DNA of 32,538 nucleotides, from contig CAYXNS010000030.1 of the NCBI GenBank assembly GCA_964466315.1, positions 1 through 32,538 on the forward strand, read 5' to 3'. A program made the translations under genes and the position numbers. Shown in pieces: positions 16,690 through 24,560 of this stretch (positions within the stretch are counted from its first letter, which is position 1; each line of letters begins with the position of its first letter). Origin of the DNA: SMWC01 sp964466315. Lineage in GTDB: Bacteria; Pseudomonadota; Gammaproteobacteria; Steroidobacterales; Rariloculaceae. The notes under the pieces were generated by a model. It searched no databases and was not told the origin of the DNA. It was given only the letters and a program-made list of their open reading frames with translations.

Positions 16690-18468
16690 CTATCGCCGGC
16701 CGTGGCAGGTCGAGCAGACCTCGGCTTGTGCGAGCTTGCTCGCCCGATTGTTCACCAGGAAGAACGGTACCTCTGCCGAATGGCAGTCCGTGCATTGGTA
16801 TTGTCGCTCGAGCACCATCTCGTGCGATATCTCGAAATGCCAATAGCCTTCACGCGGCGTGGCCAGCAACGTGTCGAGTTCCGCTGCGGTCAACGATGCC
16901 TGCCAGGTGTCGGGGTCCGGCAGCGGCTCCTTCATCCACGAAGTTAAGCTGGCGTGCGTTGCGTCCTTTCCCGGATAACTCGCCACGATAGTTTGCCCGG
17001 CGACGCGGCCCGTGATTACCGCCGGTCCTAAGAACATACCATCCATACCGTGGCTGCCGTTGATACCGACGCTCCCCGTCAGCTCCCCAATCGCATAGAG
17101 GCCGGGTATGACTTCGCCCGTCGCATCAAGTGCGTGGCCGTCCATGTCGATCGACACGCCGCCCATGCTCTTGCGCGTCATCGGGAAGAACTGTATCGCG
17201 TAGAAGGGCGGAACCGCGATCTGTGGTGGTGCGTCTTCCTTTCTCGTAAAGCGTCCGAACTCCGAATCCTTGCCGTTCTCCACCATCACGTTGAAACGCT
17301 CGACGCTATTCGCTAGAGCCTCTGCTGGTATACGGATCAACTCGGCGAGTTCCTCGATCGTCTCGGCCTTGCTTGTAATCTTGGAATCATCGAGCAGCGG
17401 GTGCCCGTCGGTGGGCGTGTTGATCCACTCGACGCCGCGCATCGAGATGCCATCGCGGCTCGTCTCGTCGAAGATCGCCCAATAGGTGGCCATCTCCTGG
17501 TCGAGCAGGTCGACGAGAATATCTTTATCACGGCCGGTCTCGTTCGTGAAGCGCTCGCCGTTGGTATTCACCCACATGGAGAGTCCGTTGGCTGCGGTAA
17601 CGGCCAGTTCGCTGTCGGGCTCGTTGATATTGACGATGCCGTTGGTATAGATGTAGTGCTGATTGATTCTCGTGAGATCCGCACCGGCGTCGGTAGCGAG
17701 ATCCAACCCGAGGCCTCGCGCATGCCTGGACGCCCCGATCAGGAGGCGATCGGGTTTCGGCAGGTCGGGCATCCAGTTGGCCAGGACTCGCTCGAGATTA
17801 CCCTCGAAGCCGCCGGTCGCCAGCAGCATATGTTCACCGGTCAGGATTTTCGTCGCATTCGTGCGAAGGTCGACGACTTCAACACCGGCTACGCGGCCAT
17901 CCTCGACCGTCAGGTGATCGACGCGTTGATTGTAGAGGAAGCTGACGTTCGGCAGTCTGAGCGCCGTGGTGACGAGTGCGTACACGAAGTCCATGGCACC
18001 ATGTTCCGAGAAATGGAAGCGCGGCACGCTGTTTTCGTAGCCATCCGCGACGCGGACCCAACCCGCACCCATTTCCTCGGCCCAGTCGTAGATCATTTCG
18101 CGGGAGTTCTCGGCGTAGAAGCGCGTCCATTCCGGATCGCCGTCGACCGTCCATTCCTGCCAATCTTCAAAAGCAAGATCGGGCGAATCTTCGAAGCCCG
18201 CTTGTTCCTGGACCGGTGTGTCCACGATAGCGAAGCCGCCGGCCATGACGGCATGACCGCCGGGAACGGAGTTCATGTCGACGAGTAACACGTCGACGCC
18301 GGCACGCCCCATCTCGACCGCCGCCGACAGTCCCGAAATTCCCGCGCCGATGATTATCGCTTCGGCGTCGAGCGACGGTTCGGGTGCGGTCTGTCCACAA
18401 GCCGACAGCAGACCTATCAGAGCAGTCACTACGCCAGCGTGAAAAAATTCTCGAGTTCGAAAAGTCAT
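16690..18468 (-). CDS. Lipoprotein flavoprotein oxidoreductase with C-terminal diheme cytochrome c tail
   Basis: A 592-residue FAD protein of the fumarate reductase/flavocytochrome c superfamily. A signal peptide ends in a lipobox LLSAC (Cys24). The FAD-binding strand is AIIIGAGISGLSAAVEMGRAG, and IPGLYAIGELTGSVG marks the C-terminal part of the FAD domain. The last 34 residues hold two haem c sites, CTDCH (559-563) and CSTCH (585-589), ending three residues before the stop. Known soluble flavocytochromes carry haems at the N-terminus; here they are C-terminal. The usual Arg of the HGxNRLGG motif is replaced (HGMDGMFLGP), so fumarate reduction is doubtful. It is likely a periplasmic membrane-anchored dehydrogenase or reductase of unknown substrate. 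Confidence 0.9.
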   Translation of the reverse strand: MTFRTREFFHAGVVTALIGLLSACGQTAPEPSLDAEAIIIGAGISGLSAAVEMGRAGVDVLLVDMNSVPGGHAVMAGGFAIVDTPVQEQAGFEDSPDLAFEDWQEWTVDGDPEWTRFYAENSREMIYDWAEEMGAGWVRVADGYENSVPRFHFSEHGAMDFVYALVTTALRLPNVSFLYNQRVDHLTVEDGRVAGVEVVDLRTNATKILTGEHMLLATGGFEGNLERVLANWMPDLPKPDRLLIGASRHARGLGLDLATDAGADLTRINQHYIYTNGIVNINEPDSELAVTAANGLSMWVNTNGERFTNETGRDKDILVDLLDQEMATYWAIFDETSRDGISMRGVEWINTPTDGHPLLDDSKITSKAETIEELAELIRIPAEALANSVERFNVMVENGKDSEFGRFTRKEDAPPQIAVPPFYAIQFFPMTRKSMGGVSIDMDGHALDATGEVIPGLYAIGELTGSVGINGSHGMDGMFLGPAVITGRVAGQTIVASYPGKDATHASLTSWMKEPLPDPDTWQASLTAAELDTLLATPREGYWHFEISHEMVLERQYQCTDCHSAEVPFFLVNNRASKLAQAEVCSTCHGRR

Positions 18469-18534
18469 CTGTGCCCCCCGGATCTATCGTTTCGGAGTGT
18501 AACTAAAATCTGCGTCTGAGTTTCATCAACCGAC

Positions 18535-18540
18535 TATAAT
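18535..18540 (+). promoter_or_regulatory. Consensus -10 box (TATAAT) placed for a leaderless transcript
   Basis: The perfect TATAAT ends 8 nt before the ATG at 18549, so transcription would begin within about two bases of the start codon. No ribosome site precedes the ATG. No convincing -35 is seen in the 80-bp divergent gap shared with the flavoprotein gene. Confidence 0.5.
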
Positions 18541-18548
18541 CGCCCGCC

Positions 18549-19427
18549 ATGGAACACCGCGTTACCTTCGATTCGGCCGACGGGCTCAAACTGGTCGGGA
18601 CGATACACGTCCCCGACGACCTGCAATCGGGAGAGCAACGGCCCGCGTTCATCGTCCTGCATGGCTTCGGCAGTAATAGTAGTGCCGGCAACACGGTCGG
18701 TCCGGCCACGATGCTTTGCGATTGGGGTTACGTCGCGTTGCGCTTCGACATGCGCGGATGCGGTAAGAGCGATGGCGAGTTCGGGCGCATCATCTGCATG
18801 GATCAAGTGGAGGACACGCAGCATGCGCTGACCTTCCTGCGCGACCGTCCAGAGGTTCTCCAAGATCGTGTCGGTTTGATTGGCAGCAGCTTCGGTGCCG
18901 CGGTGTCTTTGTATACCGCGGGTATCGACGAACGTGCCGCGGCCGTCATGACCGCCGTCGCTTGGGGTAACGGCGAGACGAAGTTTCGCGCCCAGCACGC
19001 GAGTCCTGAAGCCTGGGCGAAGTTCACGGGCATGCTCGTGGCGGGTGCCGCTCACCGGAAGCGTACGGGTGAGTCGCTCATGGTGTCGCGCTACGACATC
19101 GTGCCTATTCCCGAGCATCTCCGTGGCCATCTTGCGACGAAGTCCGTCATGGAGTTCCCTGTCGAGACGGCGCAGAGCATGTTCGATTTCTGCGCGGAGG
19201 ATGTCGTCGGGCAGATCGCGCCACGACCACTGTTGCTCATGCATGCCGCGAAGGACTCGGTGTGCCCGTCGAGTCAATCGATCGAGCTGTTCAGGCGGGC
19301 AGGCCAGCCGTCGGAGCTGCATCTGCTTGCCGACGTCGACCACTTCATGTTCGCCGAGGGAAATGTCCGCGCGCGCGACATCCTGCACGGTTGGCTCGAG
19401 CGCTACTTCCCCATCACACCGTTGTAG
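18549..19427 (+). CDS. Alpha/beta hydrolase (dienelactone hydrolase/acyl esterase-like)
   Basis: A 292-residue cytoplasmic alpha/beta hydrolase, presumably an esterase, thioesterase or peptidase-like enzyme. It has the oxyanion segment VLHGFGSNSS, RFDMRGCGKSDGEF, and the nucleophile elbow GSSFG with Ser114. The acid is probably the Asp in HAAKDSVCP and the catalytic His is in DVDHFMF. There is no signal peptide. The gene is divergent from the diheme flavoprotein and appears to have a leaderless start. It is followed 7 bp after its stop by the inverted-repeat element at 19434. Substrate unknown. Confidence 0.9.
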   Translation: MEHRVTFDSADGLKLVGTIHVPDDLQSGEQRPAFIVLHGFGSNSSAGNTVGPATMLCDWGYVALRFDMRGCGKSDGEFGRIICMDQVEDTQHALTFLRDRPEVLQDRVGLIGSSFGAAVSLYTAGIDERAAAVMTAVAWGNGETKFRAQHASPEAWAKFTGMLVAGAAHRKRTGESLMVSRYDIVPIPEHLRGHLATKSVMEFPVETAQSMFDFCAEDVVGQIAPRPLLLMHAAKDSVCPSSQSIELFRRAGQPSELHLLADVDHFMFAEGNVRARDILHGWLERYFPITPL

Positions 19428-19433
19428 AAACAG

Positions 19434-19503
19434 TGGGGCCAGATCCCTTTTCTGTTGGGGCCGCCCAGTCATACCTGGTTTTTGAAAAAGGGATCTGGCC
19501 CCA
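19434..19503. repeat. 70-bp element with perfect 18-bp inverted repeats (GGGATCTGGCCCC family)
   Basis: Left arm TGGGGCCAGATCCCTTTT (19434-19451) and right arm AAAAGGGATCTGGCCCCA (19486-19503) are exact reverse complements, separated by 34 bp. It is the only place in the window where two copies of the repeat face each other, which makes a complete hairpin or MITE-like unit. The other copies look like single arms. It sits between the hydrolase stop and the truncated end of a decayed minus-strand gene. Confidence 0.8.
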
Positions 19504-19790
19504 TTGTTTTTGCGCGCCACCTCACCCATGTGGATCGTGCGCACGGTGTCGTACTTCTCCAACCGCAGTAGAATTTGATCACCCTGATCGACGAATTCGA
19601 GCGGGTAGGGCTGTGCGGCATACCCCTGGGCGCACAGTCGGACGCGTCGCCGGTCTCGACGAACCAGCGACCGACCTGTCCCCAGGCGCGATCAGACCAG
19701 CGCAGCTCCGGTGGCCCGGAACTGAAAGACGAACTCTTCACCGCTTGGCAGGAGCAAGAGCCCGAGGAAGGTCTGTAGTCGCAATACCAT
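19504..19790 (-). pseudogene. Frameshifted, 3'-truncated remnant of a secreted 'YxDGR/IHM' family protein
   Basis: On the minus strand an ATG at 19790 with AGAGG upstream starts MVLRLQTFLGLLLLP, a signal-peptide-like N-terminus, but that frame ends after 32 codons. Another frame then reads LCAQGYAAQPYPLEFVDQ, GDQILLRLEKYDTVRTIHMGE and stops being recognisable at the repeat arm (19503). The second part resembles the CVLPGFPR...YPFGIIQ...RRIYMDGRE segment of the gene at 24561 and the YMDGREHP domain of the gene at 27128. It is therefore a dead copy of the same family, with at least one frameshift and its 3' end missing. Confidence 0.6.
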
Positions 19791-19800
19791 GGTTGTGCCT

Positions 19801-20110
19801 CTAGGGTGCGCCGTCTCGAGTGGCGGCGATGATGTCGTGGCCGGTATCGTCGGCGAATTCTTCCCAAACCGGCTGCACGGCATCCTGCTAAGCTCCCAGC
19901 TCCTCGGCCGTCAGCGAAATGATCTCAGTGCGACTGGATTCCTCGATGCACTCGAAACTCTCAGCGTTGATTGCGGCGGATCTCGCATTACTCCAGGCTG
20001 GAACCTCGGCGATGATCTCCTCGGGCCCAACGCGGATGTCGTCCGGCAGCGACTGGAGCCACGTTGACGGACCGATGAGATTCGCGGCGATATCCAGAAA
20101 AGTCTGGCGC
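19801..20110 (-). pseudogene. Remnant of a TRAP solute-binding protein gene (C-terminal part, nonsense codon)
   Basis: Minus-strand codons read PSTWLQSLPDDIRVGPEE, ESFECIEESSRTEIISLTAEELGA, then TAG at 19888-19890, then QDAVQPVWEEFADDTGHDII and a final TAG at 19801. The 'SLTxEExxAWxxAxxPVxxEFAD' pattern is the conserved C-terminus of DctP proteins; the internal TAG sits where the family usually has Trp. The N-terminal two-thirds are absent. Its final stop is 10 bp before the ATG of the next decayed gene, suggesting the two once formed an operon. It is not an obvious fragment of the intact gene at 8777. Confidence 0.65.
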
Positions 20111-20293
20111 ACCTGTCTCGACGTGGATATAGGCACGTGGGTTACGCAAGCCGAAATCGATTACCGTGCCCACGAATTCGACGACGGCACTTCTGTCGAT
20201 GCCGGCATAGCTGTGATGTGGATAAGCGGGGGCCGCTGTCGAGCAAAGGCCTGTGAGGACGGTCACTTCTCGAAGTAACACTCGGCGTTCCAA
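20111..20293 (-). pseudogene. N-terminal half of a DUF6152 gene
   Basis: From a TTG at 20293 the minus strand encodes a short signal peptide (LTGLCSTAAPAYP) and then HHSYAGIDRSAVVEFVGTV and IDFGLRNPRAYIHVET. This is the conserved N-terminal half of DUF6152 proteins: the HHSxxxxD start, a strand ending in GTV, then NPxAxI. Homology ends at Gly61 (20111) where TRAP sequence in another frame begins. The missing half has the features of the fragment at 24899-25093 on the opposite strand; joined, they would make about 125 residues, the normal family size. Confidence 0.65.
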
Positions 20294-20302
20294 AGGTACC
20301 GT

Positions 20303-20968
20303 TTATTCGATAACCTGGTCGCCCGCTAGCTCGGGGTCGACACCGATCCACTCGTGCATGACCTGTATGCGTTCTCTATTTCCTTCGGCATCGATGATGT
20401 AGCGGATCCGCCGTCCTTCCTCATCGAGGATTCCGAGCGACTGCTGGAATATTCCGGGCGCCGGCGCACCTTCGGGAACCGTACCTTCGAGAATATACAG
20501 GCGGCTCATGTGCAGATGAATCGAGATGAAGCTACGCGATCGATCCCGGTTCGTGACCTGCAGCTGATGGCCTTCGATTTTGTCGATATCGGCCCAGGCG
20601 TCGTAAGTAACTTCACCGCCGCGCGTCCGGAAGTTATTCGCCGCATGCGCAACCGATGCGCGGACATCGGTAATCCAGAGACTGCGGCCGCTATTTGCTT
20701 CGGTCTTGCCGGGTTTCGTGCGGTGGCGCTCCTCTGTGTCCCGGTAATCGACGACCGTGATTTCGTAGCGGCCGCGGTCGTTGTCGACTGTGTAGACACG
20801 CGCCGGAAGCACGACATCGAACGCCGAGAGGTGAGTCGTCTCCGAGACTACGGGATCACCTGGAAAGTTCACGATGAAGAGATCGGTCGTATTGATGTAT
20901 TCGACCCAGCCCTGCGCGGACGCCGTTGAACAGAGTGCTAGTGTAGTTAGCGTCGGGAATATGCGCAT
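20303..20968 (-). CDS. Hypothetical secreted protein
   Basis: A 221-residue protein from the ATG at 20968, chosen because MRIFPTLTTLALCSTASAQ is a clear Sec signal peptide and AGGAAGG lies about 12 nt upstream. A longer frame begins at 21124 but would run across the divergent promoter region. The mature part starts WVEYINTTDLFIVNFPGDP and is rich in beta-strands, with YEITVVDYRD and SFISIHLHMSRLYILEGTVP. I do not recognise a named domain with confidence; similar short secreted proteins of unknown function occur in environmental proteobacteria. No catalytic motif is evident. It is divergent from the NHL-repeat gene and may share its regulation. Confidence 0.7.
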   Translation of the reverse strand: MRIFPTLTTLALCSTASAQGWVEYINTTDLFIVNFPGDPVVSETTHLSAFDVVLPARVYTVDNDRGRYEITVVDYRDTEERHRTKPGKTEANSGRSLWITDVRASVAHAANNFRTRGGEVTYDAWADIDKIEGHQLQVTNRDRSRSFISIHLHMSRLYILEGTVPEGAPAPGIFQQSLGILDEEGRRIRYIIDAEGNRERIQVMHEWIGVDPELAGDQVIE

Positions 20969-20995
20969 ATCAGTCAAATTCCTTCCTACATTGAC

Positions 20996-21013
20996 TTGGC
21001 AGGTCTCTGCCAA
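20996..21013. promoter_or_regulatory. Operator-like perfect inverted repeat TTGGCAG-GTCT-CTGCCAA
   Basis: Two 7-bp arms with a 4-bp spacer lie in the 139-bp gap between the divergent secreted-protein and NHL genes, 15 bp upstream of an extended -10 for the NHL gene. The position and symmetry suit a dimeric repressor or activator site controlling one or both genes. No regulator gene is adjacent. Confidence 0.4.
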
Positions 21014-21027
21014 CGCGGACCCTGTCC

Positions 21028-21036
21028 TGCTAATAT
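21028..21036 (+). promoter_or_regulatory. Candidate extended -10 (TGCTAATAT) for the NHL-repeat gene
   Basis: TGn followed by TAATAT predicts a start near 21043, giving a leader of about 65 nt with a strong AAGGAGGAG ribosome site before the ATG at 21108. The 35 region overlaps the inverted repeat at 20996-21013. Confidence 0.4.
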
Positions 21037-21107
21037 CCATTAGGTATCTAGCACCGTCCGCCGCTGACGGCACACGGAAGAAGAACAAGTGAGAAGGAGG
21101 AGTAACC

Positions 21108-22397
21108 ATGTTTAGACGAGCCACGGCGCTTGCTATGAGCGCCTTAGGACTTTCGGCAGTTTTCTTGATCGGCCACTCGCTTGCGCAGGCGCAAGAGTCC
21201 AGGAGCTATGCGGCCGTTCCCGGTGCCAAGGGTGGCCAGGACGCATTCGGTGCCTACGACGTTCAGGTCGGCTGGCCGAAGGACCTGGCCGATACGAGGT
21301 CAGGGCATGAGGACTGGACCTGGGGCGCCGGGCAGAGCGTGTTCGCCGAGAGCCCGGATCGAGTCTTCTACCTGCAGCGCGGCGAGTTGCCGAACATCGG
21401 TACGCCCGGTCTGACCACGTTACCCGATGTCGGGCCTAGCGTGATGTATCCCCCGACGGGCGTGTGGCGGAACGCGACGCGCGCGAGCCTGCCGGCGAAC
21501 GGCGGCACGGGTGGTAGCGCCGAAGAAGGCGTCACAGCTTGGATCGAGCGCGGTGGCCGGCTCGGCGTGGATGCGCGCTGGGAACACTGCATCCTCGTGT
21601 TCGACCGTGAAGGCAATGTCATCGAAGAGTGGACACAGTGGGACTCGATGCTGCAGCGGCCGCACTATGTCGCCATCAATCCCTACGATCCTGAGAAGCA
21701 CGTCTGGATCATCGACGATCATAAGCACATGATCCACAAGTTCACGAACGATGGTTCGACGCTCGTACAGAGCATCGGTACCTATGGTGTTTCCGGAGCG
21801 GACGAGATGCATTTCAACCGGCCGACGTTCATGGCCTGGCTGCCGGACTCGAGCTTCGTGGTTGCCGACGGCTACAACGGCACGCGCGTCGTGAAATTTG
21901 ATGCAGACGGCAACTATCTCACTTCGTGGGGTGAGGCCGGAACAAACGATTACGAAGACCGACCGGGCTACTGGAATAACGTGCACGGTATCGCTGTCGA
22001 TCCCGCGACGAGTCGCATCTTCGTCAACGATCGCGGCAACCGCCGTATTCATGTGTTCGACGAGAATGGCGAGTATCTATACGAATGGAGCGTCGGCGAC
22101 CGCCCCGCAAATGTGCACATGTTCATCATCACCGAGGATGGGCATCTCTGGGCGGCCGATCGCGGCACGCATAAGATCCTGAAATATGACCTCGAGGGTA
22201 ACTTTCTGTACTCCTGGGGAGCCTACGGTGAGTACCCTGGCGGGATTGCCGGTGTGCATGGCATGAGCGTGGACCAGGAAGGCAACCTCTATCTTGCTCA
22301 GGTCGATAACAAAGGCGGCGTCCAGAAATTCGTGCCGCGAGAGGGTGCGAATCCAGACTTCATCGTTGGCACGCCGTTCTACTCCGCCTGGGAATAG
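21108..22397 (+). CDS. Secreted NHL-repeat beta-propeller protein (peptidyl-hydroxyglycine lyase-like)
   Basis: A 429-residue exported protein with a signal peptide (to about residue 28, SLAQAQ). The rest is a six-bladed NHL propeller, for example SSFVVADGYNGTRVVKFDAD, RIFVNDRGNRRIHVFDENGE, HLWAADRGTHKILKYDLEGN and NLYLAQVDNKGGVQKF. Each blade has the D-x-x-N/T-x-x-[VI] pattern. The fold is shared by the alpha-amidating lyase domain and by scaffold proteins; catalytic identity is not established here. A strong AAGGAGGAG precedes the ATG. The next gene on the same strand starts 102 bp downstream beyond a GC-rich hairpin, so they are probably co-transcribed. Confidence 0.85.
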   Translation: MFRRATALAMSALGLSAVFLIGHSLAQAQESRSYAAVPGAKGGQDAFGAYDVQVGWPKDLADTRSGHEDWTWGAGQSVFAESPDRVFYLQRGELPNIGTPGLTTLPDVGPSVMYPPTGVWRNATRASLPANGGTGGSAEEGVTAWIERGGRLGVDARWEHCILVFDREGNVIEEWTQWDSMLQRPHYVAINPYDPEKHVWIIDDHKHMIHKFTNDGSTLVQSIGTYGVSGADEMHFNRPTFMAWLPDSSFVVADGYNGTRVVKFDADGNYLTSWGEAGTNDYEDRPGYWNNVHGIAVDPATSRIFVNDRGNRRIHVFDENGEYLYEWSVGDRPANVHMFIITEDGHLWAADRGTHKILKYDLEGNFLYSWGAYGEYPGGIAGVHGMSVDQEGNLYLAQVDNKGGVQKFVPREGANPDFIVGTPFYSAWE

Positions 22398-22416
22398 AGA
22401 CAATCTGAAATATTCA

Positions 22417-22440
22417 CGGGAGGGCCCGCAGGCCCTCCCG
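22417..22440 (+). other. Perfect 10-bp intergenic hairpin (CGGGAGGGCC-CGCA-GGCCCTCCCG)
   Basis: The stem is ten G-C-rich pairs with a four-base loop, 20 bp after the NHL stop and 60 bp before the next start. No T run follows, so it is not a standard intrinsic terminator. It could stabilise the upstream mRNA 3' end or attenuate read-through to set different levels of the two proteins. Confidence 0.6.
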
Positions 22441-22499
22441 GCTGTCATTCAACGGTATGGCGTGCGGCTCACTGCGGCTACGCGTCTGGAGAAGATGTC

Positions 22500-24533
22500 A
22501 TGACTACTGTTTCCAGAGTTGTGTTCCTTACGGTTCTCTTCATCGGTAGCGCCTCGGCCGAGGTCGTGAGCGTGGACATCGATGTCCACGAAGATGTACT
22601 CGGTGGCCGTTCTTACGGTCTCGCGGGACCGTACGAGAAACTCATCGGCACGATGAATTTTGCCGTCGACCCGGCGAACTCCGCGAACGAGATCATCGTT
22701 GACATCGAACACGCGCCAACCAATGCTGCCGGTCTCGTCGAGTTCTCCGCGACCTTCACGCTGATAAAACCGAAAGACGCTACACGCGGTAACGGCACCG
22801 TGCTCCTCGGTGTCGCCAACCGCGGTACACGGCGGATGCTGACCTTCTTCAACCATGCTCATGCAGAGGGCGAGGAGTGGGACGCCGGAAACCCGACGAC
22901 GCCGGAGAATTTCGGTGACGGGTTCTTGATGGAGCAGGGGTTTAGTCTGCTCTGGGTCGGTTGGCAATTCGACGTGCCGGTAAGCCGTGTTGAGGGATCG
23001 CGTGTGTTCGTGCCGCGAGTCGAGCCCGACGAGCCCATTGAAGGGCTGGTCCGCAGCGATTTCGTCGTACGAGAACACGTCTTCGACCGCACGCTCGCCG
23101 ACCGTAACCACGTTCCCTATCCCGTTTCCGATCCGAATGCAACCGAGAGTGTTCTGACCGTGCGTAACTCGGTCGAAGGGCAGCGCCGGGTGATCCCGCG
23201 CGATCAGTGGGATTTCGCTCGCATCGAAAACGAGCGGGTCATTCCCGACATGACGCGTGTCTACCTCGAGACGGGTTTCGAGCCTCATCTGATTTACGAG
23301 GTCGTGTATAAGGCCGAGAATCCAGAGGTCATCGGTCTGGGCCTGGCCGGACTCCGCGACGCGGCGTCTCTGTTCAAGTACGGTTCCTCGGACGACCTGA
23401 ACCTGCCGGCCAGCGCTATCGAGCGCGCGATCGGCTACGGCATGTCGCAGCCCGGAAGGACGCTCAGAACGCTCGTCTATATGGGGTTCAACGAGGACGA
23501 GGGGCATCGAAAGGCGTTCGACGGCATCATCGCGCAGATCGGCGGCGCCGCACGCGGCAGTTTCAATCTTCGATTCGGGCAGGCTTCTCGCGACGCGCAC
23601 CCGTATCTGAACTTCTTCTATCCGACCGACATTTTCCCGTTTGCCGACGTGGAGCTGACCGACCCGGTGACGGGACAAACGGGCGGCATGCTCTCGCACA
23701 TCCCAGAAGAATTCATGCCCAGGGTCTACAACGTCAATACATCGTACGAGTATTGGGGCAGGGTGGCGTCGCTGCTGACGACGACGCTCGACGGTACGGA
23801 GCATATTCCGATGATGGATGAGCATGCCCGGGTCTATCATCTCGCGGGGGCACAACATCTGCCTTCGGAATTTCCGCCGCGACAGGAGAATGGCCAGAAC
23901 GTCAATAATCCGAATAATTTTTCCTGGCTCATGAGGGCGCTGCTGCTTCGAATGAACGACTGGGTGACCGATGGTACGCCGCCACCACCGAGTCGCTACC
24001 CGCTACTGGACGATGAGACGTTGGTCGCACCGGCCGCCGTAGACTTCCCCGATCTACCCGGGATCAACTTTCCGACGATTACGCATAAGGCGTACCGGGT
24101 TGACTACGGCCCGCAATTCGCATCCGACGGCATCATCTCGAAAGAGCCGCCCGAAGTCGGTCCTGCGTATACGATCCTCGTGCCGCAGGTCAATGTGGAC
24201 GGAAACGAACTCGGCGGGCTGCATACGCCCGGCGGTCTCGTGCCGCTCGCAACCTACACGGGCTGGAACCTCTATAACGCAGAATATGGACCGATGCATA
24301 TCGTCTCGCACATGTCGGGCTCGTTCCTGCCGTTTCCGAAAAACGAACAGGAACGCGAGGCGCGTAACGATCCGCGACAGTCGATCGAGGAGCGTTACTC
24401 GAACAAGGCCCGCTATCTGGGCCTGCTCGTCGAGGAAGCCATGGCCCTGATCGACGAGGGCTATCTACTCGATCAGGATCTACGGGAGATCCTAGAGGAA
24501 GCCGGTGAGATCTGGGATTACGTTACGCGCTAG
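22500..24533 (+). CDS. Secreted alpha/beta hydrolase domain-containing protein (Abhydrolase_10 type)
   Basis: A 677-residue exported protein with a signal peptide of about 20 residues (FIGSASA) followed by the long alpha/beta-hydrolase-domain family sequence. Recognisable are the VLLGVANRGTRRML strand, LLWVGWQFDVP, and the nucleophile region GYGMSQPGRTLRT (Ser316; the family normally shows G-x-SQ-S-G). The segment YMGFNEDEGHRKAFDG follows it. The late part has YTILVPQVNVDGNELGG, as in relatives. Members are presumed esterases or lactonases; some homologues are annotated near aromatic or steroid catabolism, but activity is largely untested. The GGAGAAG ribosome site is 7 nt upstream. It probably forms an operon with the NHL gene. 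Confidence 0.87.
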   Translation: MTTVSRVVFLTVLFIGSASAEVVSVDIDVHEDVLGGRSYGLAGPYEKLIGTMNFAVDPANSANEIIVDIEHAPTNAAGLVEFSATFTLIKPKDATRGNGTVLLGVANRGTRRMLTFFNHAHAEGEEWDAGNPTTPENFGDGFLMEQGFSLLWVGWQFDVPVSRVEGSRVFVPRVEPDEPIEGLVRSDFVVREHVFDRTLADRNHVPYPVSDPNATESVLTVRNSVEGQRRVIPRDQWDFARIENERVIPDMTRVYLETGFEPHLIYEVVYKAENPEVIGLGLAGLRDAASLFKYGSSDDLNLPASAIERAIGYGMSQPGRTLRTLVYMGFNEDEGHRKAFDGIIAQIGGAARGSFNLRFGQASRDAHPYLNFFYPTDIFPFADVELTDPVTGQTGGMLSHIPEEFMPRVYNVNTSYEYWGRVASLLTTTLDGTEHIPMMDEHARVYHLAGAQHLPSEFPPRQENGQNVNNPNNFSWLMRALLLRMNDWVTDGTPPPPSRYPLLDDETLVAPAAVDFPDLPGINFPTITHKAYRVDYGPQFASDGIISKEPPEVGPAYTILVPQVNVDGNELGGLHTPGGLVPLATYTGWNLYNAEYGPMHIVSHMSGSFLPFPKNEQEREARNDPRQSIEERYSNKARYLGLLVEEAMALIDEGYLLDQDLREILEEAGEIWDYVTR

Positions 24534-24560
24534 ATCCAGAAGTAAACAAAGGTACGGAGA

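Noticed and set aside
17401..18288. 295-codon plus-strand open frame opposite the diheme flavoprotein
   Set aside because: Antisense shadow; no recognisable motif, whereas the minus strand shows FAD, lipobox and haem signatures.
18534..19562. Long minus-strand open frame opposite the alpha/beta hydrolase
   Set aside because: It is a GC-driven shadow of a clearly coding gene. Only its first 24 codons have meaning, as part of the decayed gene at 19504-19790.
20287..20302. AAAGGTACCGTTTATT as another repeat copy
   Set aside because: Only half of the motif is present and the GC core is missing, so it is too weak to count, although its place at a gene end fits the pattern.
22449..23858. 469-codon minus-strand open frame opposite the Abhydrolase_10 gene
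   Set aside because: No domain or signal peptide, and it lies wholly antisense to a gene with clear family motifs.
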